Shown piece after piece: positions 1-9,366 of a stretch of DNA of 62,928 bases; the stretch's first letter is position 1, and each line of letters starts with the position of its first letter. A program made the position numbers and the translations under genes. The stretch is from Candidatus Phosphitivorax anaerolimi (lineage in GTDB: Bacteria > Desulfobacterota > Desulfomonilia > UBA1062): NCBI GenBank assembly GCA_001896555.1, contig MPOS01000061.1, positions 1 through 62,928 on the forward strand. Direction: 5' to 3'. The notes beneath the pieces were generated by a model. That model was not told where the DNA came from and searched no databases. It was given only the letters and a program-made list of their open reading frames with translations.

Positions 1-1
1 A

Positions 2-130
2 GGCCTGTTCAAGCATTCACTCAAGTGCATCTTCGCGCTCTTGAAAATCGAAGACGATTTGTCCACTTTCATCGACTCGATCGATCAGGCTCTATGCCCT
101 CATCTCAGGATTAAGGGGTGCGAAACTTGA
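2..130 (+). CDS. C-terminal fragment of an unidentified protein (window edge)
   Basis: An open frame entering from the left edge encodes about 42 residues, running through LFKHSLKCIFALLK and ending at a TGA at 128-130. Composition looks protein-like and would fit the tail of a transposase or other DNA-binding protein, but I do not recognise the family and the rest lies outside the window. About 140 bases separate it from the TetR promoter. It may not be a real gene. Confidence 0.25.
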   Translation, partial: GLFKHSLKCIFALLKIEDDLSTFIDSIDQALCPHLRIKGCET

Positions 131-273
131 GTAATGTATTTATGGAAAGCTGTCAAGATATGAAAACTTATTGCATCCGCCTGCCCGGCCCATCGAGTAC
201 CTTTCGGAGCTCTGTCTTCAGGTGTCATGTTTGTTTTCTCAAGAGGCTTGTTTCAATATTCAGCAAAATGATC

Positions 274-319
274 TTGACTGGAATGACGCGCTGTTCTATA
301 AAATGACATCGCGTTCATT
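274..319 (+). promoter_or_regulatory. Sigma-70 promoter and candidate TetR operator
   Basis: A TTGACT hexamer at 274-279 and a TATAAA at 297-302 are separated by exactly 17 bases. The -10 is flanked by an imperfect inverted repeat, GAATGACGCG at 281-290 and CGCGTTCATT at 310-319, with one inserted base in the right arm. Spacing and position upstream of a tetR-type gene suggest an autoregulatory operator. This is inferred from sequence only. Confidence 0.55.
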
Positions 320-349
320 TTTTGTGTATATGTTTTTTAAGGAAATCAC

Positions 350-991
350 ATGCAGAACGAATATCTTGCGAGAAGCAGAAAACAGCCTTCCCGGCGTGAA
401 AGGGAGAAGGCCCGGCAGCGGCAGGATATGCTGGAGGCCGCCTTGAGCCTGTTCTCGGAGAAAGGCTATCACAACGTCACCATGCATGAAATCGCCTCGA
501 AGGCGGAGTTTGCCATCGGCACGCTGTATAAGTTCTTCAAGAACAAAGAAGATCTCTACAAGGCCCTCATCCTTGAAAAGACCGATGCATTTCATGCAGC
601 TATCGCCGAGGCGATCGAGGAGTACGACGACGAGCTGGACCGCCTGAGAAATTACCTGAAGGTCAAGGGCGAGATCTTCCGCGCTCATGTGCCCGTAATC
701 CGGCTCTACTTCTCTGAGAAATACGGTGAGGGCTTCAACCTCATGGCAGAGCTGAACGAACAGATCAGGCAGCGCCATGAGGAGTTCCTGAAGATACTGG
801 CCGGCGTCTTCGAAAGCGGGATGCGCAAAAACCGATTCAGAAAGATCGCACCCCCGCACACGCTCGCCGTCGCGCTCAACGGTATCTCCACGGTCTTTCT
901 CTTCCGGCGGCTCGAAGAGCCGGGGGATCAGACCTTGCCCGAAGATCCCGACGCGATCCTCGATATTCTGCTAAAAGGTCTGGCGGAGTGA
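350..991 (+). CDS. TetR/AcrR family transcriptional regulator
   Basis: The 213-residue protein has the usual TetR size and layout. An N-terminal helix-turn-helix at about residues 43-65 contains the typical TMHEIA...GTLYKFFKNKEDL pattern, and a helical ligand-binding region follows. The ATG is preceded by AAGGAAA. The first 25 residues are rich in arginine and lysine, as often seen ahead of the HTH. It lies 66 bases upstream of an RND membrane-fusion protein gene on the same strand, so it very probably represses that efflux operon and itself. A promoter with an imperfect palindrome lies just upstream. The inducing ligand cannot be told from the sequence. Confidence 0.9.
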   Translation: MQNEYLARSRKQPSRREREKARQRQDMLEAALSLFSEKGYHNVTMHEIASKAEFAIGTLYKFFKNKEDLYKALILEKTDAFHAAIAEAIEEYDDELDRLRNYLKVKGEIFRAHVPVIRLYFSEKYGEGFNLMAELNEQIRQRHEEFLKILAGVFESGMRKNRFRKIAPPHTLAVALNGISTVFLFRRLEEPGDQTLPEDPDAILDILLKGLAE

Positions 992-1057
992 CCGTGTATC
1001 AATGGAGCCCGTGTTTTTTGACTATGTGTACCCCAGAAAGAACATTGGAGGAATGTG

Positions 1058-2260
1058 ATGAAATCCTGCGCCGTACCTGTTAGAATTTCCCGGCTCTGTA
1101 TCCTGACTATCGCGTTTTTCACCCTGCTCATCGGCGCATGCGGCCGGCAGCAGGCACAGACATCACCTCCCCTGCCCGAGGTGACGGTCATCGAGGCAAA
1201 GCAACAGCAGGTTGAGCTGACCACCGAGCTGCCGGGGCGCACCTCCGCATACCTGATCGCTGAAGTCCGGCCCCAGGTGAGCGGCATCATCAAAAAACGT
1301 CATTTCAAAGAGGGCTCTTTTGTAAAGGAGGGCCAGATCCTCTACCAGATCGATCCGGCGCCATTCCAGGCGGCATACGACAGTGCAGCGGCATCGCTCG
1401 CCCGTGCCCAGGCGAACCTTCCCGCTCTTGAGGCACGAGCCGGGCGCTACCGGGAGCTGCTTGCCGGCGGAGCGGTGAGTCAGCAGGACTTCGATGATGT
1501 GGACTCGGCCTTCCGCCAGGCACAGGCAGAGGTTGCCTATTGGGAGGCTGCGGTCGAATCGGCCCGGATCAACCTGGGCTATACCCGGGTCACGGCACCG
1601 ATATCCGGCATGATCGGCAAATCCAACATGACCGAAGGTGCGCTGGCGACCGCGAACCAGCCGGTGCCGCTGGCCACCATTCAGCAGTTCAACCCGATCT
1701 ATGTGGACGTTCCTCAGTCCACCACCGATCTGCTCCGGCTGAAACGCCGGATCGAAAAGGGCATTCTCACTGTCGAAGGAGAGATCCAGAAAAAGGTCGG
1801 GCTCCTCCTGGAGGACGGCTCTGAATACCCTCTCGACGGAACTTTGGAGTTCCGCGACGTGACCGTTGACCCCACCACCGGCACGGTCACCCTTCGGGCG
1901 GTATTCCCCAACCCCGACAGCATCCTGCTGCCGGGCATGTTCGTGCGCGCCGTAGTGCGGGAGGGCATCGACAAGCAGGCCATCCTGATTCCCCAGAGCA
2001 CCGTATCGCGCGACCCCAAGGGCAACGCGCTGACGCTGGTGGTGGACGGAGACGGGATCGTGAGACAGTGCCAGATCGAGATCGACCGGGCCATGGGCGA
2101 CCAGTGGCTCGTCGCCTCCGGCCTCTCCGCCGGAGACCTGGTCATCGTCGAGGGAGCGCTCAGGGTGAGGCCGGGCATGCAGGTCAAGGCGGTCCCTTCG
2201 GCAGGGGGTGATCACCCTGTAGCAAAATCCGCGGCCTCCCCGGCAGCGGCTGCGAACTGA
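1058..2260 (+). CDS. RND efflux periplasmic adaptor (AcrA/MexA-type lipoprotein)
   Basis: This 400-residue periplasmic adaptor links an RND pump to an outer-membrane channel. An N-terminal signal with lipobox LIGAC places the lipidated Cys at about residue 28. The biotinyl-lipoyl halves are recognisable (VSGIIKKRHFKEGSFVKEGQ near residue 90 and TAPISGMIG further on), with an alpha-helical hairpin between them and the beta-barrel and membrane-proximal domains after. The ATG at 1058 is chosen over an in-frame GTG three bases earlier because it is better spaced from GGAGGA. The inner-membrane pump follows after 16 bases. No TolC-like gene is in the window, so the outer channel must be encoded elsewhere. 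Confidence 0.93.
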   Translation: MKSCAVPVRISRLCILTIAFFTLLIGACGRQQAQTSPPLPEVTVIEAKQQQVELTTELPGRTSAYLIAEVRPQVSGIIKKRHFKEGSFVKEGQILYQIDPAPFQAAYDSAAASLARAQANLPALEARAGRYRELLAGGAVSQQDFDDVDSAFRQAQAEVAYWEAAVESARINLGYTRVTAPISGMIGKSNMTEGALATANQPVPLATIQQFNPIYVDVPQSTTDLLRLKRRIEKGILTVEGEIQKKVGLLLEDGSEYPLDGTLEFRDVTVDPTTGTVTLRAVFPNPDSILLPGMFVRAVVREGIDKQAILIPQSTVSRDPKGNALTLVVDGDGIVRQCQIEIDRAMGDQWLVASGLSAGDLVIVEGALRVRPGMQVKAVPSAGGDHPVAKSAASPAAAAN

Positions 2261-2276
2261 AGAAAGGGGCGGCATC

Positions 2277-5200
2277 ATGCTTTCAAAGTTCTTTCTCGAC
2301 CGCCCGGTCTTCGCATGGGTCATCGCCATCATCATCATGGCGGCAGGATTGCTTGCGATTTACAACCTGCCCATCTCCCAGTACCCCGAGATGGCCCCGC
2401 CCTCCATCGCGATTTCCTCGTTTTACCCCGGCGCCTCTGCGGAGACCGTGGAAAACAGCGTGACCCAGGTCATCGAGCAGAGTATGACCGGCCTGGACAG
2501 GCTGCTGTACATGTCCGCTTCGAGCGACTCGGCAGGCGGGTCGCGCATCGAGCTCACCTTTGCCCCGGGCACGAATCCGGACGTCGCGTGGTCCCAGGTT
2601 CAAAACAAGGTGCAGTCGAGCCTGTCGAGCCTTCCCGACGTGGTGAGGGACCAGGGCGTGAACGTCGTCAAATCCACCCACAACTACCTGATGATCGTGG
2701 GACTGATCTCAGAGACCGGCAGCATGGACGGCACCGACCTGAGAGACTTCGCCAAGTCGAACCTTGAGCGGGTCCTGGCGCGTGTGCCCGGCGTGGGCGA
2801 GGTGGAGATATTCGGCGGCGGATATGCCATGCGCGTGTGGCTCAATCCGGAAAAACTCACCGATTACCGCCTGACGGTCGAGGACGTGGTCGCCGCGATC
2901 AAGGCCTACAACGTCGAGGTCTCGGCCGGCCAGTTCGGCGGGGCGCCGTCGGTGGAAGGCCAGCGCCTGAACGCCTCCATCGTGGTCCAGAACATGCTCT
3001 CCACCCCCGATGAATTCGCCGCGATCCCCATACGCACCAACCCGGACGGGTCGATCGTGCGGATCAAAGACGTGGGCCGCACCGAGCTGGGCACCGAGAT
3101 CTACGACATCCAGGGCGCGTTCAACGGCAGGCCCGCTGCAGGCATTGCCATCCGCCAGGCCGCGGGCGCAAACGCCCTGGACACCGCGGATGCGGTAAAG
3201 GCCAAGATGGAGGAGATGAGCCGGTTCTTCCCTGAAGGGCTCAAGGTCGTCTATCCTCACGACACCACCCTGTTCATCGAGGTGGCCATCCACGAGGTGG
3301 TGCGGACCCTCTTCGAGGCCATCGTGCTCGTGTTCCTGGTAATGTGGCTGTTCCTGGGCAACATCCGCGCCACCCTCATCCCGACCATTGCCGTGCCCGT
3401 GGTCATCCTGGGCACCTTCGCCGTGCTCGGGTTCTTCGGCTTCTCAATCAACATGCTCACCATGTTTGCCATGGTGCTGGCGATCGGGCTTCTGGTTGAC
3501 GACGCCATCGTGGTGGTGGAGAACGTGGAGCGGATCATGAGCGAGGAGGGCCTGCCTCCCAAGGAGGCGACGGCCAAGTCCATGGGCCAGATCACCAGCG
3601 CGCTCATCGGCATCGGACTGGTGCTCTCGGCCGTTTTCGGACCCATGGCCTTCTTCCCGGGTTCGACCGGCGTCATCTACCGCCAGTTTTCCATCACCAT
3701 CATCTCGGCCATGCTGCTCTCCGTGGTCGTAGCCCTGATCCTGACTCCGGTGCTGTGCGCCTCGCTCCTCAAGCAGGTCAAGGCCGGACACGAGCCTGCA
3801 GAAAACGCAATCTTTTTCCTGAGGCCGTTCTTCCTGTGGTTCGATCGCATGTTCTTCGGCTTCAGGGACCGGTATGTGAAGTTGGTGGGCCACTCCCTGA
3901 CCAGGAAAAAACGCTACCTGGCCGTATTCCTGGTAATCGTGGGTGTCATGGGGCTGCTGTATCTGCGCATGCCCACCGCCTATCTGCCGGACGAGGACCA
4001 GGGCATCCTGCTGGCCCAAGTGATCATGCCCTCGGGCGCGACCCTTGAGCAGACCGAGCAGGTCACCAAGGAGATCGAGCGTTACTTCAAGGAGCACGAG
4101 CAGGAGGCCGTGGAATCCACCATGACCATCACGGGCGTGGGATTCTCCGGAAGGGCACAGAACCAGGGCATGGTGTTCATCAAGCTCAAGCACTGGGACG
4201 AGCGCGACCGTGACGACCTGATGGTCAAGACGATCGCGCAGCGGGCCATGGGTGCCCTTTCGGGCATCAGGAACGCCATGGTCTTCGTGTTCCCGCCGCC
4301 GGCCGTGCCCGAGCTGGGCATGGCCGAGGGCTTTGACTTCCAGCTCCTGGACCGCGGGGGGCTGGGGCACCAGAAGCTCATTGAGACGCAGAACCAGCTG
4401 CTGGCCATCGCGGCGCAGGATCCGAGGCTCGCCTCGGTCAGGCCCAACAGCATGGCCGACGTGCCCGAGTACCGCGTCGACGTCGACTGGGACAAGGCCG
4501 GGGCTCTGGGGGTCCCCATCAGCTCCATTCACCGGGCCCTGTCCGCCTCGTTCGGCGGCACCTTTGTCAACGACTTCGTGCACGGCGGCCGGGTGAAGCG
4601 GGTGTACGTCCAGGCCGACGCCCCGTACCGCATGCTCCCCAAGGACCTGGAAAAGCTCTATGTCCGCAACGCATCGGGAGGCATGGTGCCCTTCTCCTCC
4701 TTCGCCACGGGCCGCTGGATCTCCGGCCCTTCCAAGCTGGCGCGGTTCAACGGCTTCCCCTCCATCAACATCTGGGGAGAACCGTCGCCCGGCACGAGCT
4801 CGGGCGAGGCCATGCAGGCCATGGAAGAGGCGGTGGAAAAGCTGCCCCAGGGCATCGGCTACGACTGGAGCGGACTCTCCTACCAGGAGCGGATGTCGAA
4901 CTCGCAGGCGCCCCTGCTCTACGCCTTTTCCGTATTCGTGATCTTCCTGTGCCTGGCCGCGCTCTACGAGAGCTGGACCATCCCAATCTCGATTCTGCTG
5001 GTATTGCCGCTCGGGGTCATCGGCGGCATCGTGGCGTCGAGCATGCGGGGGCTGGCGAACGATGTCTACTTCCAGATCGGGCTGCTGACCACGCTCGGCC
5101 TGACGACCAAGAACGCCATCCTGATCGTCCAGTTCGCCAAGGGCGGGCTGGAAAGGGGCATGGGGCTCCTGGAGGCAACCCTGGAGGGCGCCAAGCTCCG

Positions 5201-5456
5201 ATTCCGCCCGATCATCATGACCTCGCTCGCCTTCGGGTTCGGTGTGCTGCCACTGGCTGTCACGACGGGTGCCGGGGCAGGCGCCATGAACGCCATCGGC
5301 ACCAGTGTGCTGGGCGGGATGGTGAGCGCGACCGTCCTGGTGGTGATATTCTCGCCTCTGTTCTACGTGCTCGTGGAAAGGCTCTTCGGCAAGCGCACGC
5401 GTGTCCGGCGGATCGAGGAGACCGGCGCTGAATCACTGCGCGAGGGCGCCCTGTGA
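2277..5456 (+). CDS. RND multidrug efflux transporter, HAE1/AcrB family
   Basis: At 1059 residues this is full length for an AcrB-type proton-driven pump. It starts with the family hallmark FFLDRPVFAWVIAI and has twelve predicted membrane segments around two large periplasmic loops. The proton-relay aspartate pair is present in LLVDDAIVVVEN near residue 408. The second half carries the matching LTTKNAILIVQFAK motif. It is cotranscribed with the adaptor and TetR gene upstream. Substrates are likely hydrophobic drugs, solvents or bile-like compounds by family, but this cannot be read from the sequence. No transcription terminator is evident immediately downstream. Confidence 0.95.
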   Translation: MLSKFFLDRPVFAWVIAIIIMAAGLLAIYNLPISQYPEMAPPSIAISSFYPGASAETVENSVTQVIEQSMTGLDRLLYMSASSDSAGGSRIELTFAPGTNPDVAWSQVQNKVQSSLSSLPDVVRDQGVNVVKSTHNYLMIVGLISETGSMDGTDLRDFAKSNLERVLARVPGVGEVEIFGGGYAMRVWLNPEKLTDYRLTVEDVVAAIKAYNVEVSAGQFGGAPSVEGQRLNASIVVQNMLSTPDEFAAIPIRTNPDGSIVRIKDVGRTELGTEIYDIQGAFNGRPAAGIAIRQAAGANALDTADAVKAKMEEMSRFFPEGLKVVYPHDTTLFIEVAIHEVVRTLFEAIVLVFLVMWLFLGNIRATLIPTIAVPVVILGTFAVLGFFGFSINMLTMFAMVLAIGLLVDDAIVVVENVERIMSEEGLPPKEATAKSMGQITSALIGIGLVLSAVFGPMAFFPGSTGVIYRQFSITIISAMLLSVVVALILTPVLCASLLKQVKAGHEPAENAIFFLRPFFLWFDRMFFGFRDRYVKLVGHSLTRKKRYLAVFLVIVGVMGLLYLRMPTAYLPDEDQGILLAQVIMPSGATLEQTEQVTKEIERYFKEHEQEAVESTMTITGVGFSGRAQNQGMVFIKLKHWDERDRDDLMVKTIAQRAMGALSGIRNAMVFVFPPPAVPELGMAEGFDFQLLDRGGLGHQKLIETQNQLLAIAAQDPRLASVRPNSMADVPEYRVDVDWDKAGALGVPISSIHRALSASFGGTFVNDFVHGGRVKRVYVQADAPYRMLPKDLEKLYVRNASGGMVPFSSFATGRWISGPSKLARFNGFPSINIWGEPSPGTSSGEAMQAMEEAVEKLPQGIGYDWSGLSYQERMSNSQAPLLYAFSVFVIFLCLAALYESWTIPISILLVLPLGVIGGIVASSMRGLANDVYFQIGLLTTLGLTTKNAILIVQFAKGGLERGMGLLEATLEGAKLRFRPIIMTSLAFGFGVLPLAVTTGAGAGAMNAIGTSVLGGMVSATVLVVIFSPLFYVLVERLFGKRTRVRRIEETGAESLREGAL

Positions 5457-5895
5457 CCGGAACAAGACCGTGAAATATGCTTGAAAAAGACCGGGGGTAT
5501 GGGGGGCATCGCCGTCCTCCATTTCCCCGGAAAACCGCATCGCTCCGGCATTTTCGGGCTCAATATTGTGCTTGGATTTCCGGATGAACTATAGTATACC
5601 TCACCCATGACCGGCAAACAGCTGCAGGAGTGATCCGAGACCGGCTCGATCCTTCAGGCGGGGCCGGTTTCCCGGACAGTGAGGAAACAGCACAACAAAG
5701 AAAAAAGAAGGCAGTACGGGTAGTTCGAATCGTGTAACAGTTCAGGCAGTTCAAAGCGCATGGGTCGTCTATAAGGGTCATTCAATCGTTCCCCTTTGAA
5801 AAACGTCCCCAAAGCGTCTTGAGGTACAGACAATCGTGTGCAGCCAATGCGGGTGTCCTGCCCGCATAGTGTTCAACCAAGAAAAGGAGTGATCA
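5457..5895. other. Intergenic region, no gene seen
   Basis: This 439-base stretch separates the efflux pump from the Rad52-like gene. I see no convincing open frame on either strand. Around 5641-5672 the arms ACCGGC and GCCGGT could form a weak hairpin without a T-run. The only clear structure is the short hairpin at 5847-5867 described separately. Confidence 0.5.
5847..5867 (+). promoter_or_regulatory. Small hairpin in the leader of the Rad52-like gene
   Basis: A perfect 7-bp stem, ATGCGGG with CCCGCAT and a 7-base loop, lies 28 bases upstream of the start codon. There is no T-run, so it is not an intrinsic terminator. It could affect mRNA stability or be chance. Confidence 0.3.
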
Positions 5896-6648
5896 ATGTC
5901 AAAAGAAATCAATCTCTGTCTGCTTAAGGAGCCGTTCCCGCCTGAAGACATCGAGTGGCGGGAGCAGAGAAACGGGATAGACAGGAACGGGAGGCCGTGG
6001 GCCTTAGTGCTGGCCTATGTCACGAACCGGGCCATCCAGAACCGGCTCGATGAGGTCTGCGGGCTCGAGAACTGGAAGAACCAGTTCATCCCCGGCCCAA
6101 ATGGCGGGGTGCTGTGCGGCATCTCCATCCGGATCAACGGAGAATGGGTGACCAAGTGGGACGGCGCCGATAATACCGACATCGAGTCGGTGAAGGGCGG
6201 GCTCTCCGACGCCATGAAACGGGCCGCTGTCCAGTGGGGAATCGGCAGATACCTCTACAAGCTAGAAGCCACCTTCGCCCAGATCGACGAGAACGGATCA
6301 CACCGGGGCGTTGCATACGCAAGCGACAGCGACCGGAAGGCCCGGCTGAACCCGGTGTTTTTCCGGTGGAACCCACCGCAGCTGCCCGACTGGGCCCTGC
6401 CGCAGACCAAGAAGCAGTCAAAGGACGAGCCGCCCAAGACCGGTGGCGGGAAAAAGTCCAGGTCCAAGTCCGGAGAAGAGACGCATCCCATCACCGCCGG
6501 TGAGTGGGACAAGCTCCAGCGCCTCATGAAGGATGCCGGGGTGAATCCTGTGGATTTTCTCAAGAAGTGGAAGGTCTCTTCACCCCGGGAGCTCCGGAAG
6601 CACCTGATGCCCAAGTATGAGCAGTGGGTGCAGGAAAAGACGGCGTGA
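5896..6648 (+). CDS. Rad52/Rad22-family single-strand annealing protein
   Basis: The 250-residue protein has the N-terminal core of bacterial and phage Rad52/22-like annealing proteins: EWREQRNGIDRNGRPWALVLAY-type opening, AYVTNRAIQNRLDEV, then GGLSDAMKRAAVQWGIGRYLY, which matches the conserved GxSDAxKRAAVxxGIGRYLY helix of this family. A lysine-rich linker from about residue 170 leads to a small C-terminal helical domain. Members coat and anneal complementary ssDNA in phage recombination or double-strand-break repair. An AAGGAG site sits 8 bases before the ATG. No phage structural, exonuclease or SSB gene is adjacent, so this is either a domesticated phage gene or a host repair gene. Confidence 0.85.
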   Translation: MSKEINLCLLKEPFPPEDIEWREQRNGIDRNGRPWALVLAYVTNRAIQNRLDEVCGLENWKNQFIPGPNGGVLCGISIRINGEWVTKWDGADNTDIESVKGGLSDAMKRAAVQWGIGRYLYKLEATFAQIDENGSHRGVAYASDSDRKARLNPVFFRWNPPQLPDWALPQTKKQSKDEPPKTGGGKKSRSKSGEETHPITAGEWDKLQRLMKDAGVNPVDFLKKWKVSSPRELRKHLMPKYEQWVQEKTA

Positions 6649-6935
6649 CCTCCCTTCCCCTCCCCGGAGAAACGGCATCTTTTCGGCATCTCGCAGGATT
6701 TCGCCTCCCGGGTGGAGGGGATACGGGCCGTGCTCCAGGGCATGCGGCAGCGCCCGGAAACTACCCATCGCGCGGGTCCGGCCCAGCCGGGCTCGCGCTT
6801 TTTCATGAGAGGGCACACCGCCTGCTTTTCATGCAGCTAATCCTTCGCATCAATAAAGGCATGATAAGTACGAGGTCCTTCCTGTACGAGAAGCATAGGG
6901 GGTAATTGGCTACCCGGCAGGAATACTTAAAGATA

Positions 6936-8936
6936 TCATTTCTGCTTGGGCTTCTTTGCCTTGCCCGGATACCGGGGGAGATACAGGGTAAAGGTCGAAC
7001 CTTCATGGAGCCTGCTCTCCACGGATATGCCGCCCTTCAGATCGGCGATTATCCGGCTGACAGTGGCGAGACCAAGGCCAGTGCCCTTGCTCCGGTCCTT
7101 GGTGGTGAAGAAGGGGTCGAAAATGTGCTGCATGGTATGCTCGTCCATGCCGCACCCGGTATCCGCCACCGTGATCGCCAGATACTCTCCCTCCTGAAGC
7201 GGCGGGTTGATCTTCCCTTTTATCTCGTCATTGCGAAGGCTGACCGGTCTCAAGCTCACCTGGATCAGCCCTCCCCTGTCTTCCATGGCCTGGTATGCAT
7301 TGGTGCAGAGATTCATGACGAGCTGGTGAATCTCGGTAGGATCGGCATACACCAGGCCCGCTTCCGGATGCAGGTCGGTGCGGATTTCTATTGACGAGGG
7401 GATGGTCGCCCTCATCAGGTTGACAGCCTCCCTGATGATGGTGTCGACCTTCATGGTCTCGCGGTCCAGCCGATAGCTCTTGCCGAGAGACAGGAGCTGG
7501 GCCACCAGGTCCCTGGCCCTCATTCCCGCCTTCACCACCTGGCCGAGGCTCCGCTCCACCGGCGAGCCGGACGGCAGCTGGTTCCTGGCAAGCTCGGTGT
7601 ATCCCATGATGGCTGAGAGCATGTTGTTGAAATCGTGTGCGATGCCCGAGGCCAGCGTCCCAATGACCTCCATCTTCTGCGCCTGAGACAGGCGCATCTC
7701 ATAGCGATCGCGCTCTCGATCCGCCTCCTTGCGCTGGGTGATGTCGCGGACGATCCCCCGGAACCCGATGGGGGTCTGCCGGGAATTCCTCAGGAGAGAG
7801 ACAGACGCCTCGACAAAGAGTCTGCGGCCGTTCTTGTCCCTGATCTCCCAGTCAAAGGCCTTGGCGGGTTTGCCGGTCATGAATACCTGGTGGAAGGCTT
7901 CATAGATCTTTTTTGCATTTTCTTCGTCCACATACTTCCGGTAGTTCATGCCCATGAGCTCTTCGCTGGTGTAGTTGAGGTTCTTCGGCAATGCCTGGTT
8001 GAAGAAGGTAAAATTACCCGCAAGATCCACCTCGAAATAGCCCTCTTCGATGCTGTCTAAGATATTGCGGTATTTTTCCTCACTTATCTTCAAGGCGATC
8101 TCGCCCTTGATCCGGCCGGTGATGTCCCTGCCCGAGCCCTGCACATAGAGAGGGTTGCCCCGGGAATCACGGATGAGGGTATTGCGGTACTCGATCACCC
8201 GTTCACGGCCGTCTTTGGTCTGAATGCTGATGATGCCCTCGCCTCCTCCACTGCGCACGATCTTTTTCAGATAACGGTCGAACAGCGGACGATACTGTTC
8301 GGGCATGAGGTCCTTGATGTTCTTGTGGATGATTTCTTCGGATGTGTAGCCGGTGTGCATCCTGGATGCGATGTTGGTCTCGATCATGTTGCCGCTAAGG
8401 TCATGGATGAACAGGAAATCCGCTGAGTTCTGGAAAAAGGTCCGGTATTTCTCATTTATCGCCGGCAGGGCGTCCCGGTCTGTTTCAGGTCCGGTGATCT
8501 CGTGAAACGACTGGATCGCCCCGAGCACTTCTCCCTGGTCACCGGTGAGTGCGGCGGCCCGGGTATGGAAGATGCGGCTGCCCCGTATCTCCGGAAATGA
8601 CTCGTTTCTCGACAGGACCGGACCCTCCTTGAGGATGTTGGAAACCGGCACGTCACGGAGGAGCTCCGGCCAGAGTACGTAGTCGACAAGGAGGGGGGCC
8701 CTGCTCCCGTAAAAGGGCAGCGCATACTCCCGATCGGATTTTCCGAGCATGTCCTGCCCGGGAATTCCCGTCAGATCCGCCAAGGCATCATTCCAGGCCG
8801 CAACCGCACCCTGGGCATCCAACACCAGACAGGGGTCCACCATACATTGGCCAATGCAGGTGAAGAGTGCATAAGGGGGGCCCTGCATTTGAAGATCTCT
8901 CTGGAAAACGGCTTTCTCCTTTTTCCTTTTCATCAT
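6936..8936 (-). CDS. Soluble PAS-domain sensor histidine kinase
   Basis: The 666-residue kinase lacks obvious membrane segments. Three PAS domains lie at about residues 30-130, 160-280 and 285-405. The dimerisation/phosphoacceptor box GIAHDFNN is near residue 435, and a HATPase domain follows with an N-box (MNLCTNAYQAM), a G1 box (DTGCGMDE) and GTGLGL. The first PAS carries a distinctive LPFYGSRAPLL segment, also found in the kinase starting at 23726. No receiver is fused and no response regulator is adjacent, so the partner is unknown. A weak AAGG precedes the start, and a second ATG follows immediately. Confidence 0.92.
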   Translation of the reverse strand: MMKRKKEKAVFQRDLQMQGPPYALFTCIGQCMVDPCLVLDAQGAVAAWNDALADLTGIPGQDMLGKSDREYALPFYGSRAPLLVDYVLWPELLRDVPVSNILKEGPVLSRNESFPEIRGSRIFHTRAAALTGDQGEVLGAIQSFHEITGPETDRDALPAINEKYRTFFQNSADFLFIHDLSGNMIETNIASRMHTGYTSEEIIHKNIKDLMPEQYRPLFDRYLKKIVRSGGGEGIISIQTKDGRERVIEYRNTLIRDSRGNPLYVQGSGRDITGRIKGEIALKISEEKYRNILDSIEEGYFEVDLAGNFTFFNQALPKNLNYTSEELMGMNYRKYVDEENAKKIYEAFHQVFMTGKPAKAFDWEIRDKNGRRLFVEASVSLLRNSRQTPIGFRGIVRDITQRKEADRERDRYEMRLSQAQKMEVIGTLASGIAHDFNNMLSAIMGYTELARNQLPSGSPVERSLGQVVKAGMRARDLVAQLLSLGKSYRLDRETMKVDTIIREAVNLMRATIPSSIEIRTDLHPEAGLVYADPTEIHQLVMNLCTNAYQAMEDRGGLIQVSLRPVSLRNDEIKGKINPPLQEGEYLAITVADTGCGMDEHTMQHIFDPFFTTKDRSKGTGLGLATVSRIIADLKGGISVESRLHEGSTFTLYLPRYPGKAKKPKQK

Positions 8937-9366
8937 TTCGCCTTAGCCAATTGTGGCGACTTTAGATACCGGGGGGGCCAACATCCGCTGGATGAACCCA
9001 TCAGAGCTTGTCGGAAAAGACACCGGAAAACATGAACATGAATGGAACCGGTTTGTCTTCTTCTTCAGACCGTCCGGGACAAAAGGGTTTCAGGACTGGC
9101 AGGTGATGTCAAGATATACCGCGCTTGCGCCGATGAGGGGCGATGATGCATGGTTCCCGAACGATCAGCCGCCAGCCGGACAGGGCGGAACATAAGAGAA
9201 AACAAAGGATTGCCATGATCTCTTTCCTCATGATAAGGATGGATGAAAAAAATAGCTGTTTATGCTTTTTCATGCCGGCCCCGGCTTTGTCTACTGCTTC
9301 GGGCCGCACAGCCGGGTTCGCCCGCGGCATCGAAAAGGATAGAGCATGCACAGGTAAAGGGCTGTC
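8937..9366. other. Intergenic region between divergent kinase and omptin genes
   Basis: This 430-base region presumably carries both divergent promoters. A short frame on the plus strand, ending at a TGA at 9368-9370 that overlaps the omptin ATG as ATGA, could be a leader peptide, but its composition is not convincing. No strong sigma-70 hexamer pair or palindrome stood out. Confidence 0.4.

Noticed and set aside
1163-2338. Long minus-strand open frame opposite the RND adaptor, and similar ones opposite the pump (3444-4583) and glnS (21887-23161)
   Set aside because: They are codon-position shadows of clear plus-strand genes in GC-rich DNA, rich in Arg, His, Gly and Pro, with no recognisable motifs.
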